Source: Marinobacter subterrani (GTDB taxonomy: Bacteria > Pseudomonadota > Gammaproteobacteria > Pseudomonadales > Oleiphilaceae). Taken from it: a stretch of 64,000 bases of DNA. Made by a program: the position numbers and the translations under genes. The stretch's first letter is position 1, and every line of letters starts with the position of its first letter. The notes beneath the pieces are model-generated. The model had not been told where the DNA came from and made no database searches. It saw only the letters and a list, made by a program, of their open reading frames with translations. Below are positions 35,637-46,382 of this stretch, one piece after another. Location: positions 1,674,001 through 1,738,000 of the forward strand of contig NZ_LFBU01000001.1 in assembly GCF_001045555.1 (NCBI RefSeq), given 5' to 3'.

Positions 35637-38009
35637 TCAACTCCTCAGTGTTGCCCCCAACTCTTCTTTCAATGCGTCGATCACACCGTTGAAGAGCGAA
35701 TGCACTTCATCTTCGTTCAGCGTGCGTTCGGGATGCTGCCAGAACAGGCTCAGGGCCAGGCTTCGATTACCCTCACCCAGACTTTCGCCTTCATAGACAT
35801 CAAACGCACGTAACGCCGTCAGGCGCTCACCGGCATGCTTTTTTGCCACACGCTCCACATCCGCAAACGCCACATCGCTCCCGATAATAATAGCCAAATC
35901 CCGACGAACTTCCGGGAATTTTGAAATTTCTTTGAAATTAGGCACATATCCAGTAACGATCGAGTTCAAGAATAGCTCAAACATCAGGATCGTGCCATTA
36001 AGTTCAAGATTTTTCTGAACTTGTGGATGCAGGGTTCCCAGCCAGCCGACATGCTCGCCATCCCGCATCAGCTCTGCGGTCTGCCCCGGGTGCAAGGCAG
36101 GATGCTGACTGCCAACGAACTGAATTTCGATTCCCAGCAGACGGAACAGGCTTTCCAACTCCCCTTTTACATCAAAGAAATCGGCAGTTCTGCGACCGTT
36201 GACCCAGTTTTCAGGATACTGGTTTCCAACCACGACGCCCGCGAGCATGGGCTTTTGATCAATACGCTCACCCTCCTTGAGGAACCGCAGGCCGGTCTCA
36301 AAAAGGCGAATACGGGCCTGCTGCCGGTTCTGGTTATAGGCCACCGTTTTCAGCAAGCCGCTCCAGAGGCTGGTGCGCATGACCGAGAGGTCCGAGGAAA
36401 TCGGGTTAGCCAGCGCGATGCCCTCACGCTCAGGGTCAACCAGTTGCTGCACCTTCGGGTCCACGAAGCTGTAAGTCACCGCTTCCTGATAGCCGTGGTC
36501 GACAAAGAAGTTGCGAATGGCCGCTACCGGGCGAACCGCCTCTTCTTCCGGCCGCAGACCGAGAGCGCCCGTCGGCTCAGTCACCGGCAGGTTGTTGTAA
36601 CCGTAGATCCGGCCCACTTCTTCAATCAGGTCTTCTTCAATCGAAATGTCCGGACGGAAGCTGGGCACGCTCACCCGCCAGCCGTCTTTCAGAAGCTTGT
36701 CGATCCGAAGGCCCAGTCGGGTCAGGATTTCCTCGACCGTGGTGCGGTCAATTGCCATACCCAGGACATCATTGAGGCGGCCTGCGCGCAGGTCGACAAC
36801 GCGATCCTCAGGAATATCGTCAGGGCTGGCCACCTCGACAATCTCACCCGGCTCACCGCCGACTATGTCCATCAATAACCGGGTTGCCCGCTCCATGGCC
36901 TCGCGCGCCAGCTTGTAATCGACTCCGCGCTCAAACCGGTGAGAGGCATCAGTGTGCAAGCCATAGTGGCGCGCCTTGCCGGCCAGGGTGATGGGGTCAA
37001 AATACGCCGACTCCAGAACCAGATCCCGGGTTTTCGGGCTGACACCCGAGTGCTCTCCACCCATCACGCCGGCAATGGCCACAGGCTTTTCGTGGTCGGC
37101 AATCACCAGCGTACCCTGGGTGAGCTCGACTTCCTGACGGTCCAGCAGAATGAGCGTTTCCCCGGCACGGGCCATGCGCACAACAATGCCGCCATGAATC
37201 TCGTCCCGATCGAAGGCATGCATTGGCTGGCCCAGTTCCAGCATGACGTAGTTGGTTACGTCCACTGCTGCATCTATGGAGCGGACCCCGGAACGGCGTA
37301 GCTTTTCCTGCATCCACAGCGGCGACTCGGCCTGCAGGTTTACGTTCCGCAGAATCCGACCCAGATAGCGCGGGCAACCGGCTGGCGCCTCGACACGGAT
37401 ATCAGGAACTTCGGAGTGCACAGCCTCAACCGGCTCAATGACCGGGGCGTCAACCAGCACGCCAGTGAGCACCCCCACTTCCCGGGCAAGCCCCTTGATC
37501 GAGAGACAATCGGCGCGGTTGGGAGTCAGATCGACATCAATGGTAACGTCGTTCAGTTTCAGGTAATCCGCAACCTCCTGACCAACCGGCGCGTCGGCCG
37601 GTAACTCCATCAGTCCGTCGTGATTCTCGGACAGGCCCAGCTCGGCCTCTGAGCAGAGCATTCCCTCCGAGGACTGGCCTCGCAGTTTTGCTTTCTTGAT
37701 TCGGAAATCACCGGGCAGCACCGCGCCAACCACAGCAAAAGGCACCTTGAGGCCTTCCCGGACGTTGGGAGCGCCACACACGACCTGAACAGTGTCTTTG
37801 CCATCAGTCACCTGGCAAAGCCGAAGCTTGTCGGCATCCGGATGCGGCTGGACAGATTGCACTTCACCGACAATCACGCCACTGAACTGGCCGGCCACCG
37901 GTTCAAAACCGTCGACCTCCAGACCGGCCATGGTGATCTCGTCCATCAATTCCTGGGTTCCGATTTCCGGGTTAACCCACTCGCGCAGCCACTGCTCACT
38001 GAATTTCAT
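35637..38009 (-). CDS. pheT: Phenylalanyl-tRNA synthetase beta subunit
   Basis: 790 residues. N-terminal tRNA-binding (EMAP-like) domain with VVGEVQSVQPHPDADKLRLC; B3/B4 editing domain around residues 200-390, including VDVTNYVMLELGQPMHAFD; B5 domain; synthetase-like domain; and a C-terminal ferredoxin-fold anticodon-binding domain (FKEISKFPEVRRDLAIIIGS). Works as an alpha2-beta2 tetramer with PheS and edits mischarged Tyr-tRNA-Phe. 62 bp downstream of pheS. Confidence 0.97.
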   Translation of the reverse strand: MKFSEQWLREWVNPEIGTQELMDEITMAGLEVDGFEPVAGQFSGVIVGEVQSVQPHPDADKLRLCQVTDGKDTVQVVCGAPNVREGLKVPFAVVGAVLPGDFRIKKAKLRGQSSEGMLCSEAELGLSENHDGLMELPADAPVGQEVADYLKLNDVTIDVDLTPNRADCLSIKGLAREVGVLTGVLVDAPVIEPVEAVHSEVPDIRVEAPAGCPRYLGRILRNVNLQAESPLWMQEKLRRSGVRSIDAAVDVTNYVMLELGQPMHAFDRDEIHGGIVVRMARAGETLILLDRQEVELTQGTLVIADHEKPVAIAGVMGGEHSGVSPKTRDLVLESAYFDPITLAGKARHYGLHTDASHRFERGVDYKLAREAMERATRLLMDIVGGEPGEIVEVASPDDIPEDRVVDLRAGRLNDVLGMAIDRTTVEEILTRLGLRIDKLLKDGWRVSVPSFRPDISIEEDLIEEVGRIYGYNNLPVTEPTGALGLRPEEEAVRPVAAIRNFFVDHGYQEAVTYSFVDPKVQQLVDPEREGIALANPISSDLSVMRTSLWSGLLKTVAYNQNRQQARIRLFETGLRFLKEGERIDQKPMLAGVVVGNQYPENWVNGRRTADFFDVKGELESLFRLLGIEIQFVGSQHPALHPGQTAELMRDGEHVGWLGTLHPQVQKNLELNGTILMFELFLNSIVTGYVPNFKEISKFPEVRRDLAIIIGSDVAFADVERVAKKHAGERLTALRAFDVYEGESLGEGNRSLALSLFWQHPERTLNEDEVHSLFNGVIDALKEELGATLRS

Positions 38010-38071
38010 GGTTATTGCCTTGTCCTGATGCGGTTATGCCTGTTTATTTGAATAGCCTGAACGCTGTCCGT

Positions 38072-39100
<1,029 letters not shown>

Positions 39101-39121
39101 CTAAATATGCAATTTCACAAA

Positions 39122-39187
39122 CAAAAATAGGGGAAGAGCGTGCCCTTCCCCTATCACAGGGCGCCATCATGATGTCACGAGGCGCCC
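39122..39187 (-). terminator. Tandem hairpins with intrinsic terminator between rplT and pheS
   Basis: In transcript order: hairpin 1 pairs GGGCGCC with GGCGCCC (39187-39181 and 39165-39159). Hairpin 2 pairs ATAGGGGAAG with CTTCCCCTAT (39154-39145 and 39136-39127), directly followed by TTTTTGT. The second is a full intrinsic terminator within the operon. No phenylalanine-rich leader peptide was found. Confidence 0.8.
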
Positions 39188-39221
39188 GGATCGATCAGTA
39201 ACCGATGAAAGAGCTAAGCGA

Positions 39222-39575
39222 TCACAGGGACGCTTTGGCCTTCTCAACAACGGCAGCAAACGCCTGCTGCTCGTTCATGGCCAGATCGGCCAGAACCTTA
39301 CGATCGATTTCAACGTTAGCCTTTTTAAGGCCAGCGATCAGACGGCTGTAGGACAGACCGTTGGCGCGGGCGCCAGCATTGATACGGGCAATCCACAGCG
39401 CGCGGAAAGCACGTTTACGGTTACGACGGTCACGGTATGCATACTGGCCGGCCTTGATAACCGCTTGCTTGGCTACACGAAATACCCGGCTGCGAGCGCC
39501 GTAGTAACCTTTGGCCTGATCGAGAATCTTCTTGTGACGACGGCGTGCGACCACACCACGTTTTACACGAGCCAT
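39222..39575 (-). CDS. rplT: 50S ribosomal protein L20
   Basis: 117 residues, standard length. Basic N-terminus ([20 protein letters not shown]) and the conserved segment [20 protein letters not shown]. Binds 23S rRNA early in assembly and in many bacteria represses the rpmI-rplT mRNA. Lies 49 bp after rpmI. Confidence 0.98.
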   Translation of the reverse strand: MARVKRGVVARRRHKKILDQAKGYYGARSRVFRVAKQAVIKAGQYAYRDRRNRKRAFRALWIARINAGARANGLSYSRLIAGLKKANVEIDRKVLADLAMNEQQAFAAVVEKAKASL

Positions 39576-39624
39576 ACTTTAATCCTTCTACCTTAAACCT
39601 TTGCAGGAATCGTTAGCGGCTGAA

Positions 39625-39816
39625 TCAGCACGCGGTCATACGCTTGATGGAAGCCACATCAGACTTGGCAATCAGCTTGGTACCACGGAGCTGACGCTTA
39701 CGCTTGGGGCTCTTCTTGGTCAAGATATGACTGGTGAAGGACTGCTTGTGCTTGAAGCCGGTCGCGGTTTTCTTGAACCGCTTGGTGGCTCCGCTTTTGG
39801 TTTTCATCTTGGGCAT
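39625..39816 (-). CDS. rpmI: 50S ribosomal protein L35
   Basis: 63 residues, very basic, with the family start [20 protein letters not shown] and the [18 protein letters not shown] block. Preceded by a 94-bp gap containing a hairpin with 8-bp stem (39874-39881 with 39886-39893), in the position where L20 autoregulation acts in E. coli. Confidence 0.98.
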   Translation of the reverse strand: MPKMKTKSGATKRFKKTATGFKHKQSFTSHILTKKSPKRKRQLRGTKLIAKSDVASIKRMTAC

Positions 39817-39910
39817 TTTTTAAAACTCCGCATTCTATTTTGGATAAACAATAATGTATCCCTGAACGACAAATCCCCCGCATGCGCGGGGGACAAGCAC
39901 CCGATCAGGT

Positions 39911-40453
39911 TTACTTCTTCTTGCGGGGCGCCACAACCATGGTCATCTGCCGGCCTTCCATTTTCGGCCGCATCTCTACCTGGGCTAGCTCATCAATGTC
40001 TGCTTCGATGCGCTGCATGAGTTGCATACCAATTTCCTGGTGTGCCATCTCACGGCCTCGGAAGCGGATCGTGATTTTGCCGCGGTCCCCGTTTTCAAGG
40101 AAACGTACCAGGTTGCGTAGTTTGACCTGATAATCCCCTTCTTCAGTTCCTGGACGGAACTTAAGCTCTTTGACCTGCGTCTGCTTCTGCTTCTTCTTGG
40201 CAGCCGCTTTCGCTTTCTTCTCGTCGAAGATTTTCTTGCCGTAGTCCATTATTTTACAGACGATCGGATCGGAATCCGTAACCTGGACCAGGTCAAGAGA
40301 TGCCTCTTCCGCTTGCTTCAGGGCATCCTCTATTGGTACTACACCGACCTGATTGCCTTCGGCATCGATCAGTCGGACTTCGGTTGCGTCAATATTCTCA
40401 TTGATCGGCGCCTTAGGTGTGCGCCCACCCCGATTCGTTCGCTGTTTAATAAT
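39911..40453 (-). CDS. infC: Translation initiation factor IF-3, non-ATG (ATT) start
   Basis: 180 residues if the ATT at 40453 is used, 179 from the next ATT at 40450. The first ATG (40249) is deep inside the gene and would drop the whole N-terminal domain, which is present: [19 protein letters not shown] and [20 protein letters not shown]. The C-terminal domain includes [24 protein letters not shown] lies 5-8 nt before the two ATT codons, and the first ATT overlaps the thrS stop (TGATT). An AUU start is the known basis of IF-3 autoregulation in E. coli. Confidence 0.95.
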   Translation of the reverse strand: MIKQRTNRGGRTPKAPINENIDATEVRLIDAEGNQVGVVPIEDALKQAEEASLDLVQVTDSDPIVCKIMDYGKKIFDEKKAKAAAKKKQKQTQVKELKFRPGTEEGDYQVKLRNLVRFLENGDRGKITIRFRGREMAHQEIGMQLMQRIEADIDELAQVEMRPKMEGRQMTMVVAPRKKK

Positions 40454-42378
40454 CAGATCTCCGTCTTGGTTCTGCCCTTGCGTTGGATGTCATCAGCCAA
40501 TAGCTGCTCAAACGCTTCAAGCGACATAGTTCCCAAATCCTCACCTTTGCGGGTTCTCACCGCAACGGCGTTGTTCTCGATTTCTTTGTCTCCGACAACA
40601 GCCAGAAAGGGAACTTTATTAATAGTGTGCTCGCGGATTTTAAAGCCGATCTTCTCGTTTCTCAAGTCAGCATTAACCCTCAAGCCCAAAGAATCCCACT
40701 TTTTCGCCAGATTCTGGCAATAATCGCGCTGATTATCGGTGATATTGAGGATGGCGACCTGGGTCGGGGCCAGCCATGTCGGGAATGCACCTTCGTATTC
40801 CTCGATCAGAATGCCGATAAAACGCTCGAAGGACCCCAACACCGCCCGATGCAGCATAACCGGCGTTTTCCGCTCGGAATTATCCGCAACATACTGCGCA
40901 CCCAACCGGCCCGGCATGGAAAAATCGACCTGAATGGTACCGCATTGCCATACCCGGCCGATACAGTCCCTCAGGGAAAACTCGATTTTAGGTCCGTAAA
41001 AGGCACCTTCGCCCGGCAACAACTCCCAGTTCACACCTTCGCGATTCAGCGCTTGCTCCAGGGCAGCCTCGGCCTTGTCCCAGACCTCGTCAGAGCCGAC
41101 CCGCTTCTCGGGCCGGGTGGACAGCTTGTACAGAATTTCGGTAAACCCAAAATCTGTGTAGATTTCGTGCAGCATTTCAATGAATGCCGACACTTCCTTC
41201 TGGATGGCATCTTCTTCACAGAAGATGTGCGCATCATCCTGGGTAAAGCCGCGAACGCGCATCAGCCCGTGGAGCGCACCAGAGGCCTCGTTACGGTGAC
41301 AGGATCCAAATTCTGCCAGCCGCAGGGGCAGGTCCTTGTAGCTCTTCAGGCCCTGATTGAACACCTGTACGTGGCAGGGACAGTTCATTGGCTTGATGGC
41401 GTAGTCGTGCTTCTCCGACTCGGTGGTGAACATATCATCCTTGAACTTGTCCCAGTGGCCGGATTTTTCCCACAGGGTACGGGACACCACCTGGGGCGTC
41501 TTGATTTCCTTATAGCCATGTTCCTGCTGTTTGCGGCGCATGTACTGCTCAATCTCCTGGTACAGCGACCAGCCATCCGGATGCCAGAACACCATGCCAG
41601 GCGCTTCTTCCTGCATGTGGAACAGGTTGAGCTTCTTGCCGACCTTGCGGTGGTCCCGTTTTTCCGCTTCTTCCAGACGGTGCAGGTACGCCTTGAGGTC
41701 TTTCTTGTTGCCCCAGGCGGTGCCATAAACCCGTTGCAGCTGTTCGTTGCTGGTGTCACCACGCCAGAACGCACCGGAAACCTTGGTCAGCTTGAAGGCC
41801 TTCAGTTTGCCGGTACTCGGCACGTGGGGGCCGCGACACAAGTCAATAAAATCACCCTGGCGGTAAAACGAAAGATCCTCATCACCGGGAATATCCTCGA
41901 TGATGCGCACCTTATACTCTTCGCCCATTTCGTCAAACAACCGAACCGCGTCTTCCCGTGACATCACCGACCGGGAAACCGGAATATCCTGCTTCGAAAG
42001 CTCCTCCATCCGCTTCTCGATCCGCGCCAGGTCCTCGTTGGTGAACGGGCGGTCGAACTTGAAGTCGTAATAGAAGCCGTTGTCGATAACCGGGCCAATG
42101 GTGACTTGCGCAGCCGGAAACAGTTCCTTGACTGCCATGGCCAGCAAATGCGCCGTGGAGTGACGAATAATATCAACGCCGTCATCATCACGCTCGGTGA
42201 CAATCGCCAGCTCGGCATCCTGTTCGATACGATAGCTGGTGTCCACCAGCCGGCCATCCACCTTTCCGGCGAGGGCGGCCTTGGCGAGGCCGGCACCAAT
42301 ATCGGCGGCGACGTCATGAACGGTTACGGGTTCGGCAAAACTGCGATGGCTGCCATCGGGCAAGGTTACGACGGGCAT
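40453..42378 (-). CDS. thrS: Threonyl-tRNA synthetase
   Basis: 641 residues from the ATG at 42378 ([14 protein letters not shown]), chosen for the GGAG eight bases upstream and family length. N-terminal TGS domain, then the editing domain with [16 protein letters not shown], and the class II core with motif 2 near [20 protein letters not shown] and zinc ligands in [10 protein letters not shown]. The C-terminal anticodon-binding domain follows from about residue 540. First gene of the block; overlaps infC by one base. Confidence 0.97.
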   Translation of the reverse strand: MPVVTLPDGSHRSFAEPVTVHDVAADIGAGLAKAALAGKVDGRLVDTSYRIEQDAELAIVTERDDDGVDIIRHSTAHLLAMAVKELFPAAQVTIGPVIDNGFYYDFKFDRPFTNEDLARIEKRMEELSKQDIPVSRSVMSREDAVRLFDEMGEEYKVRIIEDIPGDEDLSFYRQGDFIDLCRGPHVPSTGKLKAFKLTKVSGAFWRGDTSNEQLQRVYGTAWGNKKDLKAYLHRLEEAEKRDHRKVGKKLNLFHMQEEAPGMVFWHPDGWSLYQEIEQYMRRKQQEHGYKEIKTPQVVSRTLWEKSGHWDKFKDDMFTTESEKHDYAIKPMNCPCHVQVFNQGLKSYKDLPLRLAEFGSCHRNEASGALHGLMRVRGFTQDDAHIFCEEDAIQKEVSAFIEMLHEIYTDFGFTEILYKLSTRPEKRVGSDEVWDKAEAALEQALNREGVNWELLPGEGAFYGPKIEFSLRDCIGRVWQCGTIQVDFSMPGRLGAQYVADNSERKTPVMLHRAVLGSFERFIGILIEEYEGAFPTWLAPTQVAILNITDNQRDYCQNLAKKWDSLGLRVNADLRNEKIGFKIREHTINKVPFLAVVGDKEIENNAVAVRTRKGEDLGTMSLEAFEQLLADDIQRKGRTKTEI

Positions 42379-42484
42379 GGAAAGCTCCTGTTGGTTGCTC
42401 AGCGGTGATCTATACCAGAGACCACATGGTGACGGCACTGCGCGATACAAACCGCGGGCCGGTTCGAGCGGAAGTCTATCAGAA

Positions 42485-42514
42485 AAAAGCCCGGCAGGTT
42501 AATGCCGGGCTTTT
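42485..42514 (-). terminator. Intrinsic terminator of the TRAP permease gene
   Basis: 12-bp perfect stem AAAAGCCCGGCA/TGCCGGGCTTTT (42485-42496 with 42503-42514), loop GGTTAA. On the minus strand it is followed by TTTTTTC, 17 bp after the permease stop. Confidence 0.92.
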
Positions 42515-42531
42515 ACGGTCAGCAACACTAT

Positions 42532-45138
42532 TCAGGCGGACTGCGGGGCCCCCTCTTCCCGGGCTCTTCGGCGCAACTGGCCGAACGCAACCAGTCCCAG
42601 AAGGATCAGGGCCGGAATGAACATCAGCTCCTTCGGCGGGCGCTCGAGCGGCACCTGAAAGGAGTCAATCGTCCAGTCAAAATACAGGCCGGCATTTTCT
42701 GCCACACTGCCGTAGGAGACATAATCAACAACCATCCTGTCGCCGTCCTTGCGCAGGCCAAGGCCAGACTCCTGGAGCCGCGCCACTGGTGTTTCACCTG
42801 CCGGCAAAGGCAGTTGCAGGAACGTAGATTCCTCCTCGCCATCGATGGTCATGCCCGTGGCCTTGATCACAATGTCCTCGCCCGCCGGAACTGTCTCGAT
42901 GTACTCCATGATCCGGGTTCCGGGGCGGCTTTCTACCGGAGGATAAACCATGTCCCACCAGAACCCCGGGCGGAAGAGCGTGAAGGTGATCAATAGCAGG
43001 CACAGGGTTTCCCACCAACGGCTCCTGACGAACCAGAAACCCTGGGTCGCGGCAGAGAACACCAGCATGGCCGTCACCGCACTGAAAATCGTGACCAGCA
43101 GATCAAACCAGCCAGTCAGCCCGATCAGCAACAACTGGGTGTTGAAGATGAACATGAACGGCAGGATCGCCGTCCGGATATCGTAGGTGAAACCCTGAAT
43201 CCCCGTTCGAATCGGGTCGGCCCCGGAAATGGCAGCGGCGGCGTAGGCCGCCAACCCCACGGGTGGCGTATCGTCCGCCAGTATCCCGAAATAGAACACG
43301 AACATGTGCACCGCAATCAGGGGCACAATCAAGCCGTTCTGGGCGCCCAGGGTCACAATAACCGGGGCCATCAGGGTGGATACCACAATGTAGTTGGCGG
43401 TGGTCGGCAACCCCATCCCAAGGATCAGACTGATCACGGCGGTGAAAACGAGCATGAGCATCAGGTTGCCACCCGAGATGAACTCGACGAACTGGGCCAT
43501 CACCAGCCCGATACCCGTCAGCGTTACCGTACCCACCACGATGCCGGCAGTAGCGGTCGCAACACCAATGCCAATCATGTTTCTGGCGCCGGTTGCCAGT
43601 GATCGCACCACATCCACGCAACCCTGCCAGAATGCCGCCCCCAGGTTTCCCTGCTTGCGGAAAAAGTTCTTGAGCGGAACCTGAGTAACCACAATAAAGA
43701 TCATCAGCAGGGTCGCCCAGAACGCCGAAAGCTGGGGTGAAAAGCGCTCTACCGTAAGACACCAGATCAGCACCACAACCGGCACGAGGTAATACAGGCC
43801 GGTTTTGACAGTCCGCCCCAGGGGTGGCAACTTGTCCATCGGGTCTTCCGGATCGTCTTCCTCCAGGTCCGGGTATCTGGACGCGTACGCCACCAGGCCG
43901 ATGTAAATGAGCAGCAGGACAGGCCCCAGAATCCAGGCCGCCTGATCGCCAAACACGCCTTTGGTCCAGCCAACGCCGTAGTACACCGCCAGGGTCAGCA
44001 CCGCCAATCCCAGTAACACGAACACCCAGGTAAGCATCCGCTGGGCCAGTGTTGGCTTTTTCGGACGTTCGAGGCCCTTCATGTTCAGCTTGCAGGCCTC
44101 CAGATGAACGATGTAAACCAGCGCGATGTACGAAATGAGTGCCGGAAGTATGGCGTGCTTCATGACCTCCAGATAGGAGATACCCACGTACTCAACCATC
44201 AGGAAGGCCGCGGCCCCCATCACCGGTGGCGTAAGCTGGCCATTGGTCGACGCAGCCACCTCTACCGCACCGGCTTTGGTGGCAGGAAATCCGACCCGTT
44301 TCATCAATGGAATGGTAAAGGTACCGGTCGTTACCACGTTGGCAATGGAGGAGCCGGAAATGATCCCGCTCAAACCACTTGAAACCACGGCTGCCTTCGC
44401 CGGACCTCCCTTCATGTGCCCCAGCGAGGCATAGGCCACCTGGATGAAGTAGTTGCCGGCGCCGGCCCGCTCCAGCAAGGCACCAAAGAGGACGAACAGG
44501 AACACGAAGCTCGTGGAGACGCCGAGTGCGACCCCGAAGACGCCCTCAGTCCCCAACCACTGGTGCGATGCCAGTTTTTCCAGGCTGGCACCCGCATGGG
44601 AAATCACTGCCGGCATATAGGGTCCGGCGAGCGAATAGATAATGAACACGGCGGCGACAACGGTGAGCGGCAGGCCAAGTGCACGGCGTGTGGCCTCCAG
44701 CAGGAGTAACAGACCGACAATGGCGACAATCAGGTCTTGCAGAATCGGCGCGCCCGGCCGGGTCGACAGCTGATCGTAAAACAGATAAAGGTAGGATGAG
44801 CAGAAGGCCGCCAGCCCTGCCAGAATCCAGTCATAAAACGGCACCCTGTTGGAGGTTTCATGCCGCCCTTTAATCATCGGGAATGCAGCAAATGCCAGAA
44901 AAGACGCAAACGCCAGGTGAATCGAGCGTGCTTCTGTCGAGTTGAACATCCCTACTTCAAAAATGTAGGGCAGCGGTGACGCAATCCACAATTGAAACAG
45001 CGACCAGACCACCGGAATAACAAACAGAATCACCGCGGCAGGACCGGTTCCAGCCCGGCCGCCGGTTTCTGACTGCAGGAACTTTTCAACGGAGGAGGTA
45101 TCTACGGAATCCCCGAAATCGGGATCTTTACCGGTCAT
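42532..45138 (-). CDS. TRAP transporter fused 4TM/12TM permease (TAXI type)
   Basis: 868 residues from the ATG at 45138 (MTGKDPDFGD); an upstream ATG at 45186 adds only an unlikely proline-rich leader. About eighteen hydrophobic helices. The DctM-like core has GLSGIISGSSIANVVTTGTF and ILGMGLPTTANYIVVSTLMA, both typical of fused TAXI permeases. The C-terminal region (residues about 690-868) includes a soluble segment and a last membrane helix. Uses an ion gradient with the binding protein encoded just upstream. Substrate unknown; TAXI systems often take dicarboxylates or amino acids. Confidence 0.92.
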   Translation of the reverse strand: MTGKDPDFGDSVDTSSVEKFLQSETGGRAGTGPAAVILFVIPVVWSLFQLWIASPLPYIFEVGMFNSTEARSIHLAFASFLAFAAFPMIKGRHETSNRVPFYDWILAGLAAFCSSYLYLFYDQLSTRPGAPILQDLIVAIVGLLLLLEATRRALGLPLTVVAAVFIIYSLAGPYMPAVISHAGASLEKLASHQWLGTEGVFGVALGVSTSFVFLFVLFGALLERAGAGNYFIQVAYASLGHMKGGPAKAAVVSSGLSGIISGSSIANVVTTGTFTIPLMKRVGFPATKAGAVEVAASTNGQLTPPVMGAAAFLMVEYVGISYLEVMKHAILPALISYIALVYIVHLEACKLNMKGLERPKKPTLAQRMLTWVFVLLGLAVLTLAVYYGVGWTKGVFGDQAAWILGPVLLLIYIGLVAYASRYPDLEEDDPEDPMDKLPPLGRTVKTGLYYLVPVVVLIWCLTVERFSPQLSAFWATLLMIFIVVTQVPLKNFFRKQGNLGAAFWQGCVDVVRSLATGARNMIGIGVATATAGIVVGTVTLTGIGLVMAQFVEFISGGNLMLMLVFTAVISLILGMGLPTTANYIVVSTLMAPVIVTLGAQNGLIVPLIAVHMFVFYFGILADDTPPVGLAAYAAAAISGADPIRTGIQGFTYDIRTAILPFMFIFNTQLLLIGLTGWFDLLVTIFSAVTAMLVFSAATQGFWFVRSRWWETLCLLLITFTLFRPGFWWDMVYPPVESRPGTRIMEYIETVPAGEDIVIKATGMTIDGEEESTFLQLPLPAGETPVARLQESGLGLRKDGDRMVVDYVSYGSVAENAGLYFDWTIDSFQVPLERPPKELMFIPALILLGLVAFGQLRRRAREEGAPQSA

Positions 45139-45170
45139 AGGTATGTCCTGTGAAGGAAGGAAAGGAAACA

Positions 45171-45202
45171 ACAGTCGGGGCGGCACAGGCCACCCCGACT
45201 GT
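45171..45202 (-). repeat. Hairpin between TAXI binding-protein gene and permease gene
   Basis: Perfect 10-bp inverted repeat ACAGTCGGGG/CCCCGACTGT (45171-45180 with 45193-45202) lies just after the binding-protein stop. It lacks a U run on the minus strand, so it more likely protects the upstream mRNA than ends it. Confidence 0.65.
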
Positions 45203-45213
45203 CCGACTGGTCG

Positions 45214-46197
45214 TTACTTGATCAGACCGGCTTCCTTGTAGTACTTCAGGGCACCCGGATGCAGCGGCGCACTCAGGGCGTCAGAGACCATTTCGGTCTT
45301 GTCCAGATTGGCAAACGCCGGATGCAGTCGCTTGAAGCTGTCAAAGTTCTCGAATACAGCCTTGACCACCTGGTAGACCACCTCATCGGGCACATCGGTC
45401 GAGGACACGAGGGTCGCTGCGACACCAAAGGTAGCCACGTCCTCATCCGTTCCGCGGTACATGCCGCCGGGGATGATAGCCTTGCGGTAGTACGGGTTCT
45501 CCTTGATCAGCTTCTGGCTGGCGGGGTTATCCACCTCAACGATAACGCTGTCACAGGAAGTGGTCGCTTCCTTGATAGCACCGGACGGGTGCCCGACGGT
45601 GTAGAAAAATGCGTCAATGTTGCCATCACACAGAGCCTGCGACTGTTCTGCGGCCTTGAGCTCCGCCGCCAGTGAGAACTTGTCGAGGGTCCAGCCCATT
45701 TCGTTCATCAGTACTTCAGCAGTGGCTCGTTGGCCAGAACCCGGGTTACCGACCGACACACGCTTGCCCGCAAGGTCTTCAAACGTCTTGATGCCGGAGG
45801 CTTTGCTGGCGACCACGGTAAACGGTTCCGGATGCAGCGAGAATACCGCGCGAAGCTCCTTGTTGGGGCCATCATCCTTGAACTGACTGGTTCCATTATA
45901 GGCGTGGTACTGCCAGTCGGACTGGGCAACCGCCAGATCCAGCTCGCCCTGACGGATGGCATTCAGGTTGTAGACAGAGCCACCGGTACTCTCCACGGAG
46001 CAGCGAATGCCGTGCTCTTTACGATCCATGTTCACCAGGCGACAGATAGCACCGCCGGCCGGATAATAAACACCGGTCACGCCACCGGTACCGATGGTCA
46101 CAAACTGTTGCTCCTGTGCGCTAGCCGGAGCTGAGGCAATGCCCAAGCCTACAGCGGCGGCAACGGCAAATGCGGAAGCTTTGAGTTTCAGTCTCAT
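45214..46197 (-). CDS. TAXI-family TRAP solute-binding protein
   Basis: 327 residues. Sec signal peptide with cleavage near [10 protein letters not shown]. The TAXI hallmark [20 protein letters not shown] follows at residues 35-54, then [20 protein letters not shown] and [20 protein letters not shown]. Periplasmic ligand-binding partner of the fused permease 75 bp downstream. RBS AAGGAAGAAC. The 75-bp gap with a stable hairpin could give more binding protein than permease. Confidence 0.95.
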   Translation of the reverse strand: MRLKLKASAFAVAAAVGLGIASAPASAQEQQFVTIGTGGVTGVYYPAGGAICRLVNMDRKEHGIRCSVESTGGSVYNLNAIRQGELDLAVAQSDWQYHAYNGTSQFKDDGPNKELRAVFSLHPEPFTVVASKASGIKTFEDLAGKRVSVGNPGSGQRATAEVLMNEMGWTLDKFSLAAELKAAEQSQALCDGNIDAFFYTVGHPSGAIKEATTSCDSVIVEVDNPASQKLIKENPYYRKAIIPGGMYRGTDEDVATFGVAATLVSSTDVPDEVVYQVVKAVFENFDSFKRLHPAFANLDKTEMVSDALSAPLHPGALKYYKEAGLIK

Positions 46198-46338
46198 GTG
46201 CGTTCTTCCTTTTTCTGTTCGTTATAATTAATTGCCTGCTTGGGAGGGCAGACAAACGACATGGTCGTTTAAGAACATAGACCACCAGCAAGCATAAATA
46301 AAGTATGAATGAGCTTGCTAAACGATTGAGTGATCAAC

Positions 46339-46365
46339 AAAAAAGCCCGCAATGCGGGCTTTTTT
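46339..46365 (-). terminator. Intrinsic terminator of the RND transporter gene
   Basis: 12-bp stem AAAAAAGCCCGC/GCGGGCTTTTTT (46339-46350 with 46354-46365), AAT loop, A and T runs on both sides. It follows the RND stop by 18 bp on the minus strand. Confidence 0.92.
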
Positions 46366-46382
46366 GTGTCTGGCTGCGAATA

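Noticed and set aside
40627..41961. 444-codon open frame on the plus strand
   Set aside because: Antisense to thrS; long antisense frames are expected in GC-rich genes with this codon usage.
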